Assembly (NCBI GenBank): GCA_017500935.1
Contig: JAFVXW010000020.1
Coordinates: forward strand, 25,998 to 89,997
Source: Lachnospiraceae bacterium
Lineage (GTDB): Bacteria > Bacillota > Clostridia > Lachnospirales > Lachnospiraceae
Length of the DNA: 64,000 nt
Reading direction: 5' to 3'
The position numbers were made by a program, and so were the translations under genes. Each line of letters opens with the position of its first letter. Positions within the stretch are counted from its first letter, which is position 1. The notes under the pieces were generated by a model, which worked only from the letters and a program-made list of their open reading frames with translations, had not been told where the DNA came from and did not search any database. Positions 43,647-53,285 of this stretch are shown here, piece by piece.

Positions 43647-44069
43647 TTAGAACAGTTCATCCTGATCTGCAGTCTTGATTCCGGCCGCAGTCAGCGCTTC
43701 GATCGCTTTTGCATTGTCATCCACACGGAAGATCATGTATGCGCCTTCCTTGGCACCCACAAATGCATAGGTATATTCCACCATAATATGCGCCTTGTAG
43801 AGCACTTCCAGGATCGCAGCCATACTGCCGGGTTCATCCGCGATCGCTGCTGCCAGTACATCTGTCACAGTGATCAGATAGCCGCCTTCTCTTAATACTG
43901 TTTCCACCTTTGCAGAATCCTCACAGATGATGCGCAGGATTCCAAAATCCTGTGTATCTGCGATGGAAAGTGCCTTGATATTGATATCATGGTTTGCGAT
44001 GTATCTGGTTACTTCTGCCAGTTCACCTTTTTTGTTTTCAATAAAAACGGAAATCTGCTTAATGCTCAT
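43647..44069 (-). CDS. tandem ACT-domain protein
   Basis: 140 residues from ATG 44069 (AAAGGAG upstream; a TTG at 44087 would give an unlikely N-terminus). Two ACT folds are visible: MSIKQISVFIENKKGELAEVTRYIANHDINIKALSIADTQDFGILRIIC (1-49) and VTDVLAAAIADEPGSMAAILEVLYKAHIMVEYTYAFV (about 67-105). ACT domains bind amino acids and regulate enzymes or genes. It is co-transcribed with paaK under a Phe T-box, so it may sense phenylalanine or an aromatic relative; that is inferred. Confidence 0.88.
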   Translation of the reverse strand: MSIKQISVFIENKKGELAEVTRYIANHDINIKALSIADTQDFGILRIICEDSAKVETVLREGGYLITVTDVLAAAIADEPGSMAAILEVLYKAHIMVEYTYAFVGAKEGAYMIFRVDDNAKAIEALTAAGIKTADQDELF

Positions 44070-44083
44070 ACCCTTTTCTCCTT

Positions 44084-45391
44084 TCAATCATGAAGTTTGC
44101 GTTTATCAACGACTCTGACTGCCTTGCCTTCACTTCTGGTGATGGTCTTGGGTGCAACCAGATGAACTGTGGGTCCGATTCCAAGCATGGTTCTGATCGC
44201 TGCTGACAGTGCTTTTTCTTTTGCTGCAAGTCCTTTTACGGTATCGGTGAACTGTTCGGGAGTCAGTTCCACATAAACATCCAGTGTATCGGTGTTGCGT
44301 TCTCTGTCAACTTCGATCATATAGTTGGGAGAATAACCTTCTTTTAACAAAACAGTCTCAATCTGGGACGGGAATACATTGACGCCGCGAATGATCAGCA
44401 TGTCATCGCTTCTGCCCATGGGTTTGGCCATCTTGATCAGGGTACGGCCGCAGGAGCATTTTTCTCTGGAAAGCACACAGATATCTCTGGTGCGGTAACG
44501 AAGCAGCGGAAATCCTTCCTTATCAAGGCTGGTAAATACCAGTTCTCCCTTGGTGCCTTCCGGAAGCACTTCACCGGTATCGGGATCAATGATCTCTGCT
44601 AAGAAGTGATCTTCATTGATATGCATGCCGGTCTGTGCTTCACATTCAAATGCCACACCGGGGCCTGTGCTTTCTGTCAGTCCGTAAATATCATAAGCTT
44701 TGATTCCCAGAGATTTTTCGATATCCCTGCGCATCTCTTCTGTCCAGGGTTCTGCGCCGAAAATACCTGCCTTTAAATCAAGGTCATCGGGAGTCAGGCC
44801 CATTTCCTTGATGCTTTCTCCCAGATATGCAGCGTAGGAAGGGGTACAGCAAAGGATTGTGGAATGCAGATCCCGCATGAACTGAATCTGACGTTCGGTA
44901 TTGCCGGAAGACATGGGCAGTGTCAGACAGCCTACTTTCTGGGAACCGCCGTTTAAGCCAAAGCCGCCGGTAAACAGACCGTATCCGTATCCCACATGAC
45001 ATACGTCTTCATTGGTACCGCCTGCAGCCATGATCGCACGCGCACAGCAGTCATCCCAGAGATCAATGTCATTTTGTGTATAGAATGCAACCACGCGGCG
45101 TCCGGTTGTACCGCTGGTGGAATGAATGCGCACGCAGTTTTTTAAATCTGTTCCCAACAGTCCGTAAGGGTATGCATCGCGCAGATCGGACTTTGTCAGA
45201 AACGGAAGCTTGTGCAGATCATCGATGGACTGGATATCCTCAGGCTTTACGCCTTTTTTGTCCATAAGGTCACGGTAATAAGGCACGTTTTCATAAACGT
45301 GTTTTACCTGTTTTACAAGTTTTTCAGACTGAAGCTTTTTCATCTCTTCAACCGGCATGGTTTCGATTTCTTTCTGGTAGTAGTTTGCCAT
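44084..45391 (-). CDS. paaK: phenylacetate-CoA ligase
   Basis: PaaK activates phenylacetate or a related aryl acid to the CoA thioester using ATP. 435 residues, normal. Adenylate-forming motifs are visible: RIHSTSGTTGRRVVAFYT (residues about 89-106; P-loop-like), YGYGLFTGGFG, AYDIYGLTESTGPGVAFEC (about 231-249), and LLRYRTRDICVLSREKCSCGRTLIKM (about 297-322) with zinc-binding-like cysteines, ending in KAVRVVDKRKL. GGTGATC lies before ATG 45391. In gut anaerobes the same enzyme can feed reductive carboxylation of aryl acids into amino acids; see the T-box. Confidence 0.93.
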   Translation of the reverse strand: MANYYQKEIETMPVEEMKKLQSEKLVKQVKHVYENVPYYRDLMDKKGVKPEDIQSIDDLHKLPFLTKSDLRDAYPYGLLGTDLKNCVRIHSTSGTTGRRVVAFYTQNDIDLWDDCCARAIMAAGGTNEDVCHVGYGYGLFTGGFGLNGGSQKVGCLTLPMSSGNTERQIQFMRDLHSTILCCTPSYAAYLGESIKEMGLTPDDLDLKAGIFGAEPWTEEMRRDIEKSLGIKAYDIYGLTESTGPGVAFECEAQTGMHINEDHFLAEIIDPDTGEVLPEGTKGELVFTSLDKEGFPLLRYRTRDICVLSREKCSCGRTLIKMAKPMGRSDDMLIIRGVNVFPSQIETVLLKEGYSPNYMIEVDRERNTDTLDVYVELTPEQFTDTVKGLAAKEKALSAAIRTMLGIGPTVHLVAPKTITRSEGKAVRVVDKRKLHD

Positions 45392-45472
45392 TTTGATCAC
45401 CTTTCCTTTTTTACTTTTCAGCTCTTTGGCTGTCTGGGCTGACGCCCTCCGGAATGTAAAAAGGTAAAAAAA

Positions 45473-45770
45473 ATCCTCTGCATTCCGATTAAGAATACAG
45501 AGGACGAGAAAATCAATAATCCCGTGGTACCACCTCAGTTCGCTGCCATCTCACGACAACAGCCTTATCAGGTACTTACATACCTTAGTTCTGTAACGGG
45601 AACACCCGTTGCATCCTACTTAGGATCGCTCCTGTTCAGCGCACTGCTAACAGAATGAATTCGAGAAGGACGCCCCCTTTGCCTCGCACCAACCGGCAAC
45701 TCTCTCCAGGTTCTTTCCAACCTACTGGTTTCTGCTCTTCGCATTTAACGTGTACAACATATTCTGTTGA
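45473..45770 (-). promoter_or_regulatory. T-box leader of paaK-ACT, specifier reading UUC (Phe)
   Basis: On the minus strand the T-box core GAGGTGGTACCACGGG (45521-45536) is followed by a terminator (TCCTCTGTATTC/GAATGCAGAGGA, T7; 45473-45505). Stem I upstream includes AGAGAGTTGCCGGTTGGTGCGAGGCAA and then the specifier context CTCGAATTCATT, where TTC at 45657-45659 is phenylalanine. Upper limit approximate. Confidence 0.88.
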
Positions 45771-45814
45771 TATTCTGCATGATAGCACTTTAAATCACAA
45801 AAGTCAACAGTTTT

Positions 45815-46342
45815 TTATTTCATTTCATCTGCAGGTCTTAAATCATCCACAAGAGTCATGCTCTCAAGCACCTTCTTGGGTACAAACAGCTTATGGGTGA
45901 AGGTATTGATCACAATCTCCTCCACATTTTCCATCTGCGAAACCAGCTTTGCGCACTGCTTAAAGGGCATCTGCAGCCAGTAATATTTCTCGAAAAATTC
46001 CTTGGGAACTTCTGCCTGTCTGGAGAATACAGGCATGTATGCTCTGTCGTCGGGATGCTTTAAAATAACAGTCTTCATGCTTACCTTTAAGGAAGCACCG
46101 GTTTTGTTCTCCTTTGCTTCTTTCATAAGCTTCATATCTTCTTCAGAAACCTTCATGGGCACACCTACAGGCACATTGTCCATCAGACACTGCATAACAG
46201 GCATCAGAGTGGTCTGGTCCTGCTTCTGATGATACAGCTGGATCAGTGCAGTCAGAAGTTCTCCTCTCTGCTGGGCATTTAAATTCTCGTATGCGGCTTT
46301 TGCCTTTTCCATGGTTGCTTTGCGTTTATCGTTTTTGCTCAT
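45815..46342 (-). CDS. SseB-like protein
   Basis: 175 residues from ATG 46342 (weak AAAGAGACT upstream; a frame to 46372 is also possible). The C-terminal half resembles the SseB domain, with a strand-loop YMPVFSRQAEVPKEFFEKYYWLQMPFKQCAKLV (about 100-132) and VEEIVINTFTHKLFVPKKVLESM. The N-terminus is helical (MEKAKAAYENLNAQQRGELLTALI). SseB domains occur in many Firmicutes with no known role. It lies alone between the T-box and the GH92 gene. Confidence 0.7.
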   Translation of the reverse strand: MSKNDKRKATMEKAKAAYENLNAQQRGELLTALIQLYHQKQDQTTLMPVMQCLMDNVPVGVPMKVSEEDMKLMKEAKENKTGASLKVSMKTVILKHPDDRAYMPVFSRQAEVPKEFFEKYYWLQMPFKQCAKLVSQMENVEEIVINTFTHKLFVPKKVLESMTLVDDLRPADEMK

Positions 46343-46471
46343 AGTCTCTTTTTCTGCATTTTTGACATGCAAACAGACATCTTATGTCTGAAAATACAGA
46401 AAATCCTCCTTTTTTATCTCTGTAATATGTTATCCTTTTTCCGATATAAAGTCAAGTTCTGAAAAATCTCT

Positions 46472-48532
46472 TCAGATTCCAAGCACGCTTTTCAGTTCTG
46501 CATGGGAAATCATCGTTCTGTCTCCCAAATGTCCCAGAGGCTTTCCGAGAATACGGATATTCTCAACCATAGGTGCGGTCACGGTGTATTCTGCTTTGCC
46601 GGGGCAGACAGGGTAAAGACCAAGGCTTGCAAATAGATACCAGATTGCTGTGGTTCCGTTGTCTTCATCACCGGGGAAGCCGTCATCCTCGCCGGAAAAG
46701 CCTTCGCGGCAGATTTTTTCAAGCCAGTAATCCGCTTTCTGTCTTTCTCCCAGATATGCATACATAAACGGAATGTGGAAGCTGGGCTGATTGGAGATCG
46801 CACACTGTCCCCAGTCGCAGGCAGCCATTTCGCTCATTTCATGAATCTCACGGCCGTATCCGCCCACCTCAAATTCTGCGGGAGCCGCAAAAAATTCATC
46901 AAGCTTAGCGATCAGCGCTTCTTTTCCGCCCATCAGCTCTGCCAGACCTTCGATATCATGCTGTACGGCAAAGGTGGTCTGCCATGCAGCAGCCTCTGTA
47001 TAATCGCCGCCCCAGGAAATCGGGGTAAATCCGGGCTTCATATTGCCGTCTTCATCTTTGGCGCGCATAAATCCGGTTTCGGGATCAAAGATATTGCGGT
47101 AGTTTTTGGAGCGTGCCAGATATTTTTCTTTTTTCTGTTCGTCCCCCAGAATCTCTGCCACCTGTGCAAGACAGTAATCAAAGTATGCGGCATCCAGTGT
47201 CAGATTCACGCTTTCTTTATACTGCATGGGTACATAGCCGCGCTTTAAATATTCTGCACAGCCGTCTCTTCCGTAAGCAGGACGGTCAGATGCGGTATTG
47301 GCGTGCTTTTCCATACCTGCAAAGCCTTCTCTAAGAAGCTTTCCGGAAAGAATTCCCTTTGCAGCAAGATCTGCGATCACGGCATCAATACCGGTACTGG
47401 GCATACAGTTTTTGGCAGTTCCGGCAGTCCAGCAGGGAAGCCAGCCGCCGTCGCGGTAATCCTGAATAAAGCCGTCCAGCATTTCGCGGCATTCCTCAGG
47501 TGCCACAATAGAAAAGAAAGGATATACGGTTCTGTAGGTATCCCAAAAGCCATTGTCCGTATAACGGTAACCGGGCAGTACAGCATCTGCAGAGGGCGCA
47601 TAGTGAACGGGTTCTCCCTGCGCATTAACTTCATACGCCTTATGCGGAAACAGGCCTGCTCTGTACATACAGCTGTAAAATGCTTTCATCTTATCTTCAT
47701 CAGCAGTCACTTCCACACGGGACAGCCACTGATTCCAGATTTTCTCATTTTCGTCGCGCAAAGCGTAAAAGCTGTCGTACACAGAATCGTGTTCCAGATT
47801 GAGAAGCGCCTGTTCATAGCTGATAAAGGAAGTTGCCATTCTGCATTCAATGCTGCTCTTTTTCAGTGCGATGTGCATTGACGCACCCTTGCCGCTGACA
47901 GAAAGACCTTTTTTCTGCCCTTCTTCATCATCTGTCAGAATGCCGTCAACATCCACAGCATCTGTCTCAAACTGAATGACAAAATAACTGTAGAGTTTTC
48001 CGGGATCATAAGACTGCATGGTATCACAGTCTGTCTTTACAAACAGGCGGTGATTTTCGGTGTCATATTCATAGGTATACTCTGCGCCGTGCACTGCCAT
48101 GAAAGACAGGAATTTATCAAAATCCCTATGAAAGGCAAGACGTATGCAGGCACCGTATTCTGTGGGTGTCAGTTCAAAATCCGCATAGCAGCGGTTCATA
48201 TAATATTTCATATAATGAGGCATCAGAACGGTCTTTTTGGGATCGAAACTGCTCCATGCACGGAAAAATCTGCCGAAAGCCGTTGTTGTCTGCGGCAGCA
48301 TAACCAGCGCACCGTGTTCTCCGATCCAGCAGGAAGGCTGGTGGGTCAGGCGGAAGCCTTCAAAGCAGCGGTCCTGGGGATGATAAAACCATCCGCCGCG
48401 GGAGGCATCTGTCTGCGGCGCAAAGCTTGCAAAGCCAAAGGGTCTTTGCACCAGAGGCAGGGTATTGCCCTGAGAGAAACGGTTGGTTGACTGTGAGCCC
48501 TGTTTAATGTTGACATATTGTAAGTAATTCAT
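46472..48532 (-). CDS. GH92 alpha-mannosidase
   Basis: 686 residues from ATG 48532 (GAGGTGCTT upstream). GH92 enzymes remove alpha-linked mannose with calcium help. Conserved parts: GNTLPLVQRPFGFASF (about 22-37), GFWDTYRTVYPFF (about 330), DRPAYGRDGCAEYLKRGYVP, EIHEMSEMAACDWGQCAISNQPSFHIPFMYAYLG and the GH92 hallmark GFPGDEDNGTTAIWYLFASLGLYPVCPG (about 631-658). No signal peptide, so it acts on imported oligosaccharide. Followed by another glycosidase-like gene, implying glycan use. Confidence 0.93.
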   Translation of the reverse strand: MNYLQYVNIKQGSQSTNRFSQGNTLPLVQRPFGFASFAPQTDASRGGWFYHPQDRCFEGFRLTHQPSCWIGEHGALVMLPQTTTAFGRFFRAWSSFDPKKTVLMPHYMKYYMNRCYADFELTPTEYGACIRLAFHRDFDKFLSFMAVHGAEYTYEYDTENHRLFVKTDCDTMQSYDPGKLYSYFVIQFETDAVDVDGILTDDEEGQKKGLSVSGKGASMHIALKKSSIECRMATSFISYEQALLNLEHDSVYDSFYALRDENEKIWNQWLSRVEVTADEDKMKAFYSCMYRAGLFPHKAYEVNAQGEPVHYAPSADAVLPGYRYTDNGFWDTYRTVYPFFSIVAPEECREMLDGFIQDYRDGGWLPCWTAGTAKNCMPSTGIDAVIADLAAKGILSGKLLREGFAGMEKHANTASDRPAYGRDGCAEYLKRGYVPMQYKESVNLTLDAAYFDYCLAQVAEILGDEQKKEKYLARSKNYRNIFDPETGFMRAKDEDGNMKPGFTPISWGGDYTEAAAWQTTFAVQHDIEGLAELMGGKEALIAKLDEFFAAPAEFEVGGYGREIHEMSEMAACDWGQCAISNQPSFHIPFMYAYLGERQKADYWLEKICREGFSGEDDGFPGDEDNGTTAIWYLFASLGLYPVCPGKAEYTVTAPMVENIRILGKPLGHLGDRTMISHAELKSVLGI

Positions 48533-48595
48533 AAGCACCTCTTTGTCTGATACTTCTGTTTTCCCATATAGGAATGGTCCGAACAGCTTATTTTA

Positions 48596-51448
48596 TCATA
48601 TTTCCTGTTTTTCAACAAGAGTGTAGTGTATTTTCACAGGCTGCCTTACCCTTGGACCAACGCCACCGTCTTTTCCTTTTATCCATGCACTCAGCTCAGG
48701 ATTGCAGAATATATTAAAGCAGCGCTGTCCCGTACGGAAGGTTCCTGTCCAGCGATTCTGCCTGGGGTCATACGTCAGAGCAGGCATCTGCGGCTGCGTG
48801 GGATGCACAAAATAAACTGCTTCTATCTGCTCAGCCTTCACACCACTTTTTACTGTCACCGTAAATTCCATATCCTGATCTGAAAAGATCTGCGGCGCAA
48901 CTTCCAGCGAATCGATCACAAGGCGCGGATCCTGATACAGCACGGAAGGCTTCTGCCATTCTTCAAAAACCACTTCCTCTGCATCCATGCCATCCACATT
49001 TTCCGGATAATCCACAAAAATCCCCAGAAAACTATCCGCTGCAAGCCCCTCTATCCTCAGGCAGATTTCATTTTCGCAGCCGTACGCAGCATAGTCTTCC
49101 ACAAATGCATAATGCAGGACTGCGGTATCACGCAGCTTAAGCCTGTGTACCGGTACCTGCTGCCTGTTTAAAAAAAGCTGCACCTGATCCGGAAGTTTTG
49201 CACCGTCAAAGGGCAGATACAGGATAAGTCTGTGCGGCAATGCTCCCGTAAACGTAAACGGCATACCGTCTTTATGCCATTTTTCGATCTTTTCCTCCAG
49301 TTTTGCCGCTCCGGCACTTTGTTTTTTCTGCAAAGCCTTCTGCAGCGGTTCTTTAAACACAGCCTTTGCATAAAGCGTGATCTCTTTTTGTGCTTCATGA
49401 ACCGGATAGAAAAATTCCTGACCGTTATCCAGCAGGAAACGGTCAACTGTCTGAATCCTGCGCGGTATTTCCTGCAGCATATCAGATGCCGTATCTGCCA
49501 GTTCCAGCACCAGCGCACCGTATGGCGGCAGTGTGATCTCGCAGATATCTCCATAACGGTAGGGCTTTTTATAGCACATCCCTTCCTGCTTTTTTTCTAT
49601 TCCGTCAAAATACAAAATTTTCAGATAAAAAACATTCTGTGTCTCAATGCCAAGCTGACGGTCCAAAACAAGTTTCTTTTTCAGGACTTTAGGCGAGGAA
49701 TTGAACAAAAACAGCTGTCCTTTGTCTTTGTCGATTCTTGCAAATCCGTCGATCATACCGTTTGCCACCCTGTCGGCAACAGGCCTTGTGAATTGACAAT
49801 AGCGGTAATTTTGCCTTGCCCATTCAATCCATTTCCGATAAAACACTGCAAACGCTGAATCCTTGTCCAGCTTATCGGGCAGCGTGCAGTGCGTCACACT
49901 GCCGCAGCAGGCAATGGCAGAAAGCAGCGCGTGCTTCCAGCCATTCTGATCCCAGGCCTGTTCCATCTGCGGATCAAACCAGCTCTCTCCCATCCGGGGC
50001 ACCAGCCCGTGTCCGATACTTGCCGGCAGAAAACGAAAATGCATGGACCACTGATTCTGCAGGCGCGTTCCGTGCGCATTCATACGGTCATCGGAAAGAT
50101 CACTGTGAAGAGTCGCTCCGAAAAGAACCGTCTGTTCCCAGTAGACTTCATGCTGTGAAAAATACTGAAATCCCCAGATACCGTATTCTTTTCTGCCGTA
50201 AAATGACATCAAAAACAGCTCCGGAAAGTTTTGCTTTAATCTCTGCAGCAGTTTCCGGGAATTGCGCCATCCTTTATAGGCACCTTTTCCCGGAAGATGC
50301 CCATGATTTTGTGCATAACAGTCATTTCCGTTTCCCGGTCCCGGGTCCCAGGACCAATAACCCAGATCATATTTTTCTATCGTATTTTTCTGTACTTCAA
50401 ACCACCAGTCCAGATATTCATCACATCCCAGACAGTTTTCCTGCGCCGTATTTCCAAAAGCATCCTTCTTTTTCCATTCTGTCTTATGGGGCATATACGG
50501 CAGAAGCGCTGCATTGCCGCCGCTTCCGTTAAAGGCACATCCCATGTAATAGCCGCAGCGCATTCCCTTATCCTGCGCATAATGCAGAATCTTCTCCGCT
50601 GCAGACCCTGCAGGCGCAAGCTCCCAGTAAGGCTTGTCCTCTGACGGGATCACCGTATTGACATGAGGATTAAAAGCGATCATATCACCGTTTATCTGCG
50701 CAAACCGGTCAATGGTTTTCAGATAGTCAGAAACTTCTGCCTCTGTCTGCGGAAACTGTTTTTTGGGGTAAAAGAAAAAATACAGTATATTGTGAAACTC
50801 CTGCCTGATCACATCATAATATTCGTTCACATACCGCAGCATGGCGTCAATTTCAGCCTGATCCAGCATAATTTCACCGCAGGGATTGAAAAAACGCGGT
50901 CTTTTGATCCCTGTCTGTACTGCTTCCAGATTGACCGGTTCAATCTCTGCGATCATTGTGCCGCTTCTTTGATAAGCACCCAGAAACTGCGGTTCGGTCT
51001 CATAAACCTTTCCTGTTTCTAAGATCAAAGAAGGTTCATAGGAAACCGTCAGCTCTTTTTCTTTCAGTAAAACCGTAAAAAAAGGATTTTCGGCACCTGT
51101 ATAAAAACCGTGCTTTTTATATCGCACAAAACCGGCAGCCGGTGCATCGATAAAACTGCGGTACATGATAAACTCATCCGGTCTTAACGGCATCTCCATT
51201 CCAAACTCAACACGGTGCAGGATCAGATCCTGTTTGCATATAAATTCGGCACTGCGGTATACTGTGCCGCCGCTTTTTTCAAAGACACGGATCTGCACTC
51301 TGAGGTATTCATTTTCAAAGAAAAAACTGTTCCCGTCTCTTTCTGCATCCTCCTGCAAAAAAAGCATTTCTCCAAACTGTGTGTGAATCCTGACAAAGCC
51401 TTCTGCCAGCATCTGTATCATGGTTTCCTTTTCAAAACAGGCACACAT
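48596..51448 (-). CDS. large glycoside-hydrolase-like protein (clan D-type barrel)
   Basis: 950 residues from ATG 51448. The middle (about 250-560) looks like an alpha-galactosidase-type barrel: GMRCGYYMGCAFNGSGG, YDLGYWSWDPGPGNGNDCYAQNHGH (about 380-404, an Asp in the place of a nucleophile), and FPELFLMSFYGRKEYG. N-terminal beta-rich and C-terminal beta-sandwich (about 600-950) flanks have no clear family. No signal peptide. CAZy-family assignment is not possible from the sequence alone; neighbouring GH92 suggests host or plant glycan breakdown. Confidence 0.6.
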   Translation of the reverse strand: MCACFEKETMIQMLAEGFVRIHTQFGEMLFLQEDAERDGNSFFFENEYLRVQIRVFEKSGGTVYRSAEFICKQDLILHRVEFGMEMPLRPDEFIMYRSFIDAPAAGFVRYKKHGFYTGAENPFFTVLLKEKELTVSYEPSLILETGKVYETEPQFLGAYQRSGTMIAEIEPVNLEAVQTGIKRPRFFNPCGEIMLDQAEIDAMLRYVNEYYDVIRQEFHNILYFFFYPKKQFPQTEAEVSDYLKTIDRFAQINGDMIAFNPHVNTVIPSEDKPYWELAPAGSAAEKILHYAQDKGMRCGYYMGCAFNGSGGNAALLPYMPHKTEWKKKDAFGNTAQENCLGCDEYLDWWFEVQKNTIEKYDLGYWSWDPGPGNGNDCYAQNHGHLPGKGAYKGWRNSRKLLQRLKQNFPELFLMSFYGRKEYGIWGFQYFSQHEVYWEQTVLFGATLHSDLSDDRMNAHGTRLQNQWSMHFRFLPASIGHGLVPRMGESWFDPQMEQAWDQNGWKHALLSAIACCGSVTHCTLPDKLDKDSAFAVFYRKWIEWARQNYRYCQFTRPVADRVANGMIDGFARIDKDKGQLFLFNSSPKVLKKKLVLDRQLGIETQNVFYLKILYFDGIEKKQEGMCYKKPYRYGDICEITLPPYGALVLELADTASDMLQEIPRRIQTVDRFLLDNGQEFFYPVHEAQKEITLYAKAVFKEPLQKALQKKQSAGAAKLEEKIEKWHKDGMPFTFTGALPHRLILYLPFDGAKLPDQVQLFLNRQQVPVHRLKLRDTAVLHYAFVEDYAAYGCENEICLRIEGLAADSFLGIFVDYPENVDGMDAEEVVFEEWQKPSVLYQDPRLVIDSLEVAPQIFSDQDMEFTVTVKSGVKAEQIEAVYFVHPTQPQMPALTYDPRQNRWTGTFRTGQRCFNIFCNPELSAWIKGKDGGVGPRVRQPVKIHYTLVEKQEI

Positions 51449-51532
51449 TTTCTTCTCCTTCCTACTGTCATATCTGGACAGAAACTGATCCTGTATATAT
51501 AATAGGGATAATAATCCAACGGAGGTATTATC

Positions 51533-52282
51533 ATGAGAATGGTTCTCTTAACGGCTCTGGGAGTCGGCGGTGCTACTGTTGCCGGTTCGATTCTGGGCTT
51601 CCTTTTCAAAAACATTTCACACAAATTTTCCGACATCGTTCTTTCCTTTGCCGCCGGCGTCATGCTGGCAGCTGCCGTACTGGGGCTGATCCTGCCCTCT
51701 TTGGAATATGGCGGAGACTTTGGAATCGTCATTACCGTTGTCGGTATTTTTGCCGGTGCATTCTGCCTGACTTTGATCGACAAACTGGTTCCGCATCTGC
51801 ATAAACTGGTAGGACCTGATATCGAATCCCACAACAATTCCAGTTTAAGTAAGGTTCTGCTGTTTGTGACAGCCATTGCGATCCATAACCTGCCCGAAGG
51901 TATCGCTGCCGGTGTCAGCTTCGGTTCCGGCGATGTTTCACAGGCCCTGATGATCGCCGGCGGCATCGCACTGCAGAACATTCCGGAAGGCATGGTCATC
52001 ATCGGCCCCATGCTGGCAGCCGGTGTTTCTCCTGGCAGAACCTTTATATGCGCCATGATCACCGGTCTGGTAGAGGTGGTTGGTACACTGATCGGCTATT
52101 TGGCAGTCAGTGTGTCTGCTTTTATCCTGCCTTTTGGTCTGGCCTTTGCAGGCGGCACCATGCTTTATGTCATCAGTGATGAAATGATCCCTGAAACCCA
52201 TCACGGTGACTCCCGCGGTGCAACCTGGGCACTTTTGGCCGGTTTCTGCATCATGCTGATCAGCGATGTACTTCTGGGTTAA
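51533..52282 (+). CDS. ZIP-family metal transporter
   Basis: 249 residues with about eight membrane helices. HNLPEGIAAGVSFGSGD (residues about 122-138) and QNIPEGMVIIGPML (about 150-163) are the paired ZIP metal-binding helices (HN-x-PEG). FAAGVMLAAAVLGLILPSLEY and SDEMIPETHHGDSRGA are typical of the GufA/ZupT subgroup. Imports zinc or other divalent metal. Follows a TATAAT-like promoter and GGAGG. No regulator site recognised. Confidence 0.92.
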   Translation: MRMVLLTALGVGGATVAGSILGFLFKNISHKFSDIVLSFAAGVMLAAAVLGLILPSLEYGGDFGIVITVVGIFAGAFCLTLIDKLVPHLHKLVGPDIESHNNSSLSKVLLFVTAIAIHNLPEGIAAGVSFGSGDVSQALMIAGGIALQNIPEGMVIIGPMLAAGVSPGRTFICAMITGLVEVVGTLIGYLAVSVSAFILPFGLAFAGGTMLYVISDEMIPETHHGDSRGATWALLAGFCIMLISDVLLG

Positions 52283-52311
52283 AGACGCTGCTGTTATTAT
52301 CAGGATAACAT

Positions 52312-52360
52312 AAAAAGAACCTGTCATGTTTCACTTTTTCAAACATGACAGGTATTTTTT
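52312..52360. terminator. bidirectional terminator between ZIP and HAD genes
   Basis: ACCTGTCATGTTT and AAACATGACAGGT pair around 9 nt with TATTTTTT on the plus strand. Confidence 0.85.
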
Positions 52361-53045
52361 AACCTAAAAACTGCAAAATTTCCTGCAGATTCAAAATTTC
52401 ATGATCGATCCGCAGATCCGTTTTATTGGGCAATCCATAAGGATTATACCAGCAGCATACGATTCCTGCATTGTTGCCGCCCTGCATATCGCTGGTCAGG
52501 GAATCTCCCACGATCATCACTTCGTCTTTTTGATATTCGCCGATCTTGTCAAAAACATGCTCAAAGAATCCGATTCCCGGTTTTTCCACGCCGACCTGTT
52601 CTGAAATAAACACATCCTCAAACAGCTTTCCAAGGCCTGATCTGTCCAGCTTCTTACTCTGGGCTGTCAACGTTCCGTTGGTTACTGCATACTGCTTTAC
52701 ACGCCCTTTTAAGCCTTTGACCAGTTCGTAACTGTCATCACAAAAACAGATGGTGTCTCCAAGACGCTGCTGGTATTCTTTGTTAAACGCTTCTGCACAG
52801 TCGGTCACGATTCCTTCTCCGGCAAAAAATTCACGGAAGCGTTCCACCAGAACCTGCGCCTTGGTAATCTCTCCCCGTTCCAGACGCTCCCAGTAGGTTC
52901 TGTTGATCGCAGAATACCTGGCTATCATTTCATCGGTGCATTCCCCCAGTGAAAATACCGAAAAACAGGTTTGCAGCGCAGCATGTTCCGCTTTCAGAAA
53001 GTCAAGCAGCGTTCCGTCAATATCCCACAAAATGACTTTGATCAT
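52359..53045 (-). CDS. HAD-family pyrimidine 5'-nucleotidase (YjjG type)
   Basis: 228 residues. HAD motif I DIDGTLLDF (residues about 8-16), motif II TNGTLTAQSKKL (about 123-134), Lys in EKPGIGFFEHVFD and motif III VMIVGDSLTSDMQGGNNAGI (about 174-193) are intact. FEDVFISEQVGVEKP matches YjjG, which removes phosphate from odd pyrimidine nucleotides. GGGAGGAATT lies before the ATG, within the end of a truncated transporter frame. Confidence 0.9.
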   Translation of the reverse strand: MIKVILWDIDGTLLDFLKAEHAALQTCFSVFSLGECTDEMIARYSAINRTYWERLERGEITKAQVLVERFREFFAGEGIVTDCAEAFNKEYQQRLGDTICFCDDSYELVKGLKGRVKQYAVTNGTLTAQSKKLDRSGLGKLFEDVFISEQVGVEKPGIGFFEHVFDKIGEYQKDEVMIVGDSLTSDMQGGNNAGIVCCWYNPYGLPNKTDLRIDHEILNLQEILQFLG

Positions 53046-53046
53046 G

Positions 53047-53187
53047 TTAAAATTCCTCCCAAGATTCTGACAGCATTATTCTCCTTCCAGTACTGCAAGC
53101 CAGATAAAAGATATCCAGAAAGCTTCCCAGCGCATCGATCACCGCATAGCAAAAAGGCATGGCAAATGCGATCACTAACAACCACAT
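53047..53187 (-). pseudogene. truncated start of a DMT/EamA-type transporter (remnant)
   Basis: 46 codons from ATG 53187 with AAAGGAG upstream. MWLLVIAFAMPFCYAVIDALGSFLDIFYL resembles the first membrane helix of EamA-type transporters, then the frame continues with the unrelated TGRRIMLSESWEEF and stops. The rest of a usual 280-300 residue protein is missing. It ends next to the HAD start, so the deletion joined the remnant to the next gene. A real short membrane peptide is the alternative. Confidence 0.45.
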
Positions 53188-53285
53188 TTCAGTGCTTCTC
53201 CTTTGTATTTGTTTTAGATAACTATGCAAAGGGAATCACAAATTTAATAGTTTGTCAATTCTTTTTTGTATTTCCGCCATCAGCG

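Noticed and set aside
45655-45900. Plus-strand open frame of 81 codons
   Set aside because: It covers the Phe T-box Stem I and the start of the SseB-like gene antisense; no start signal.
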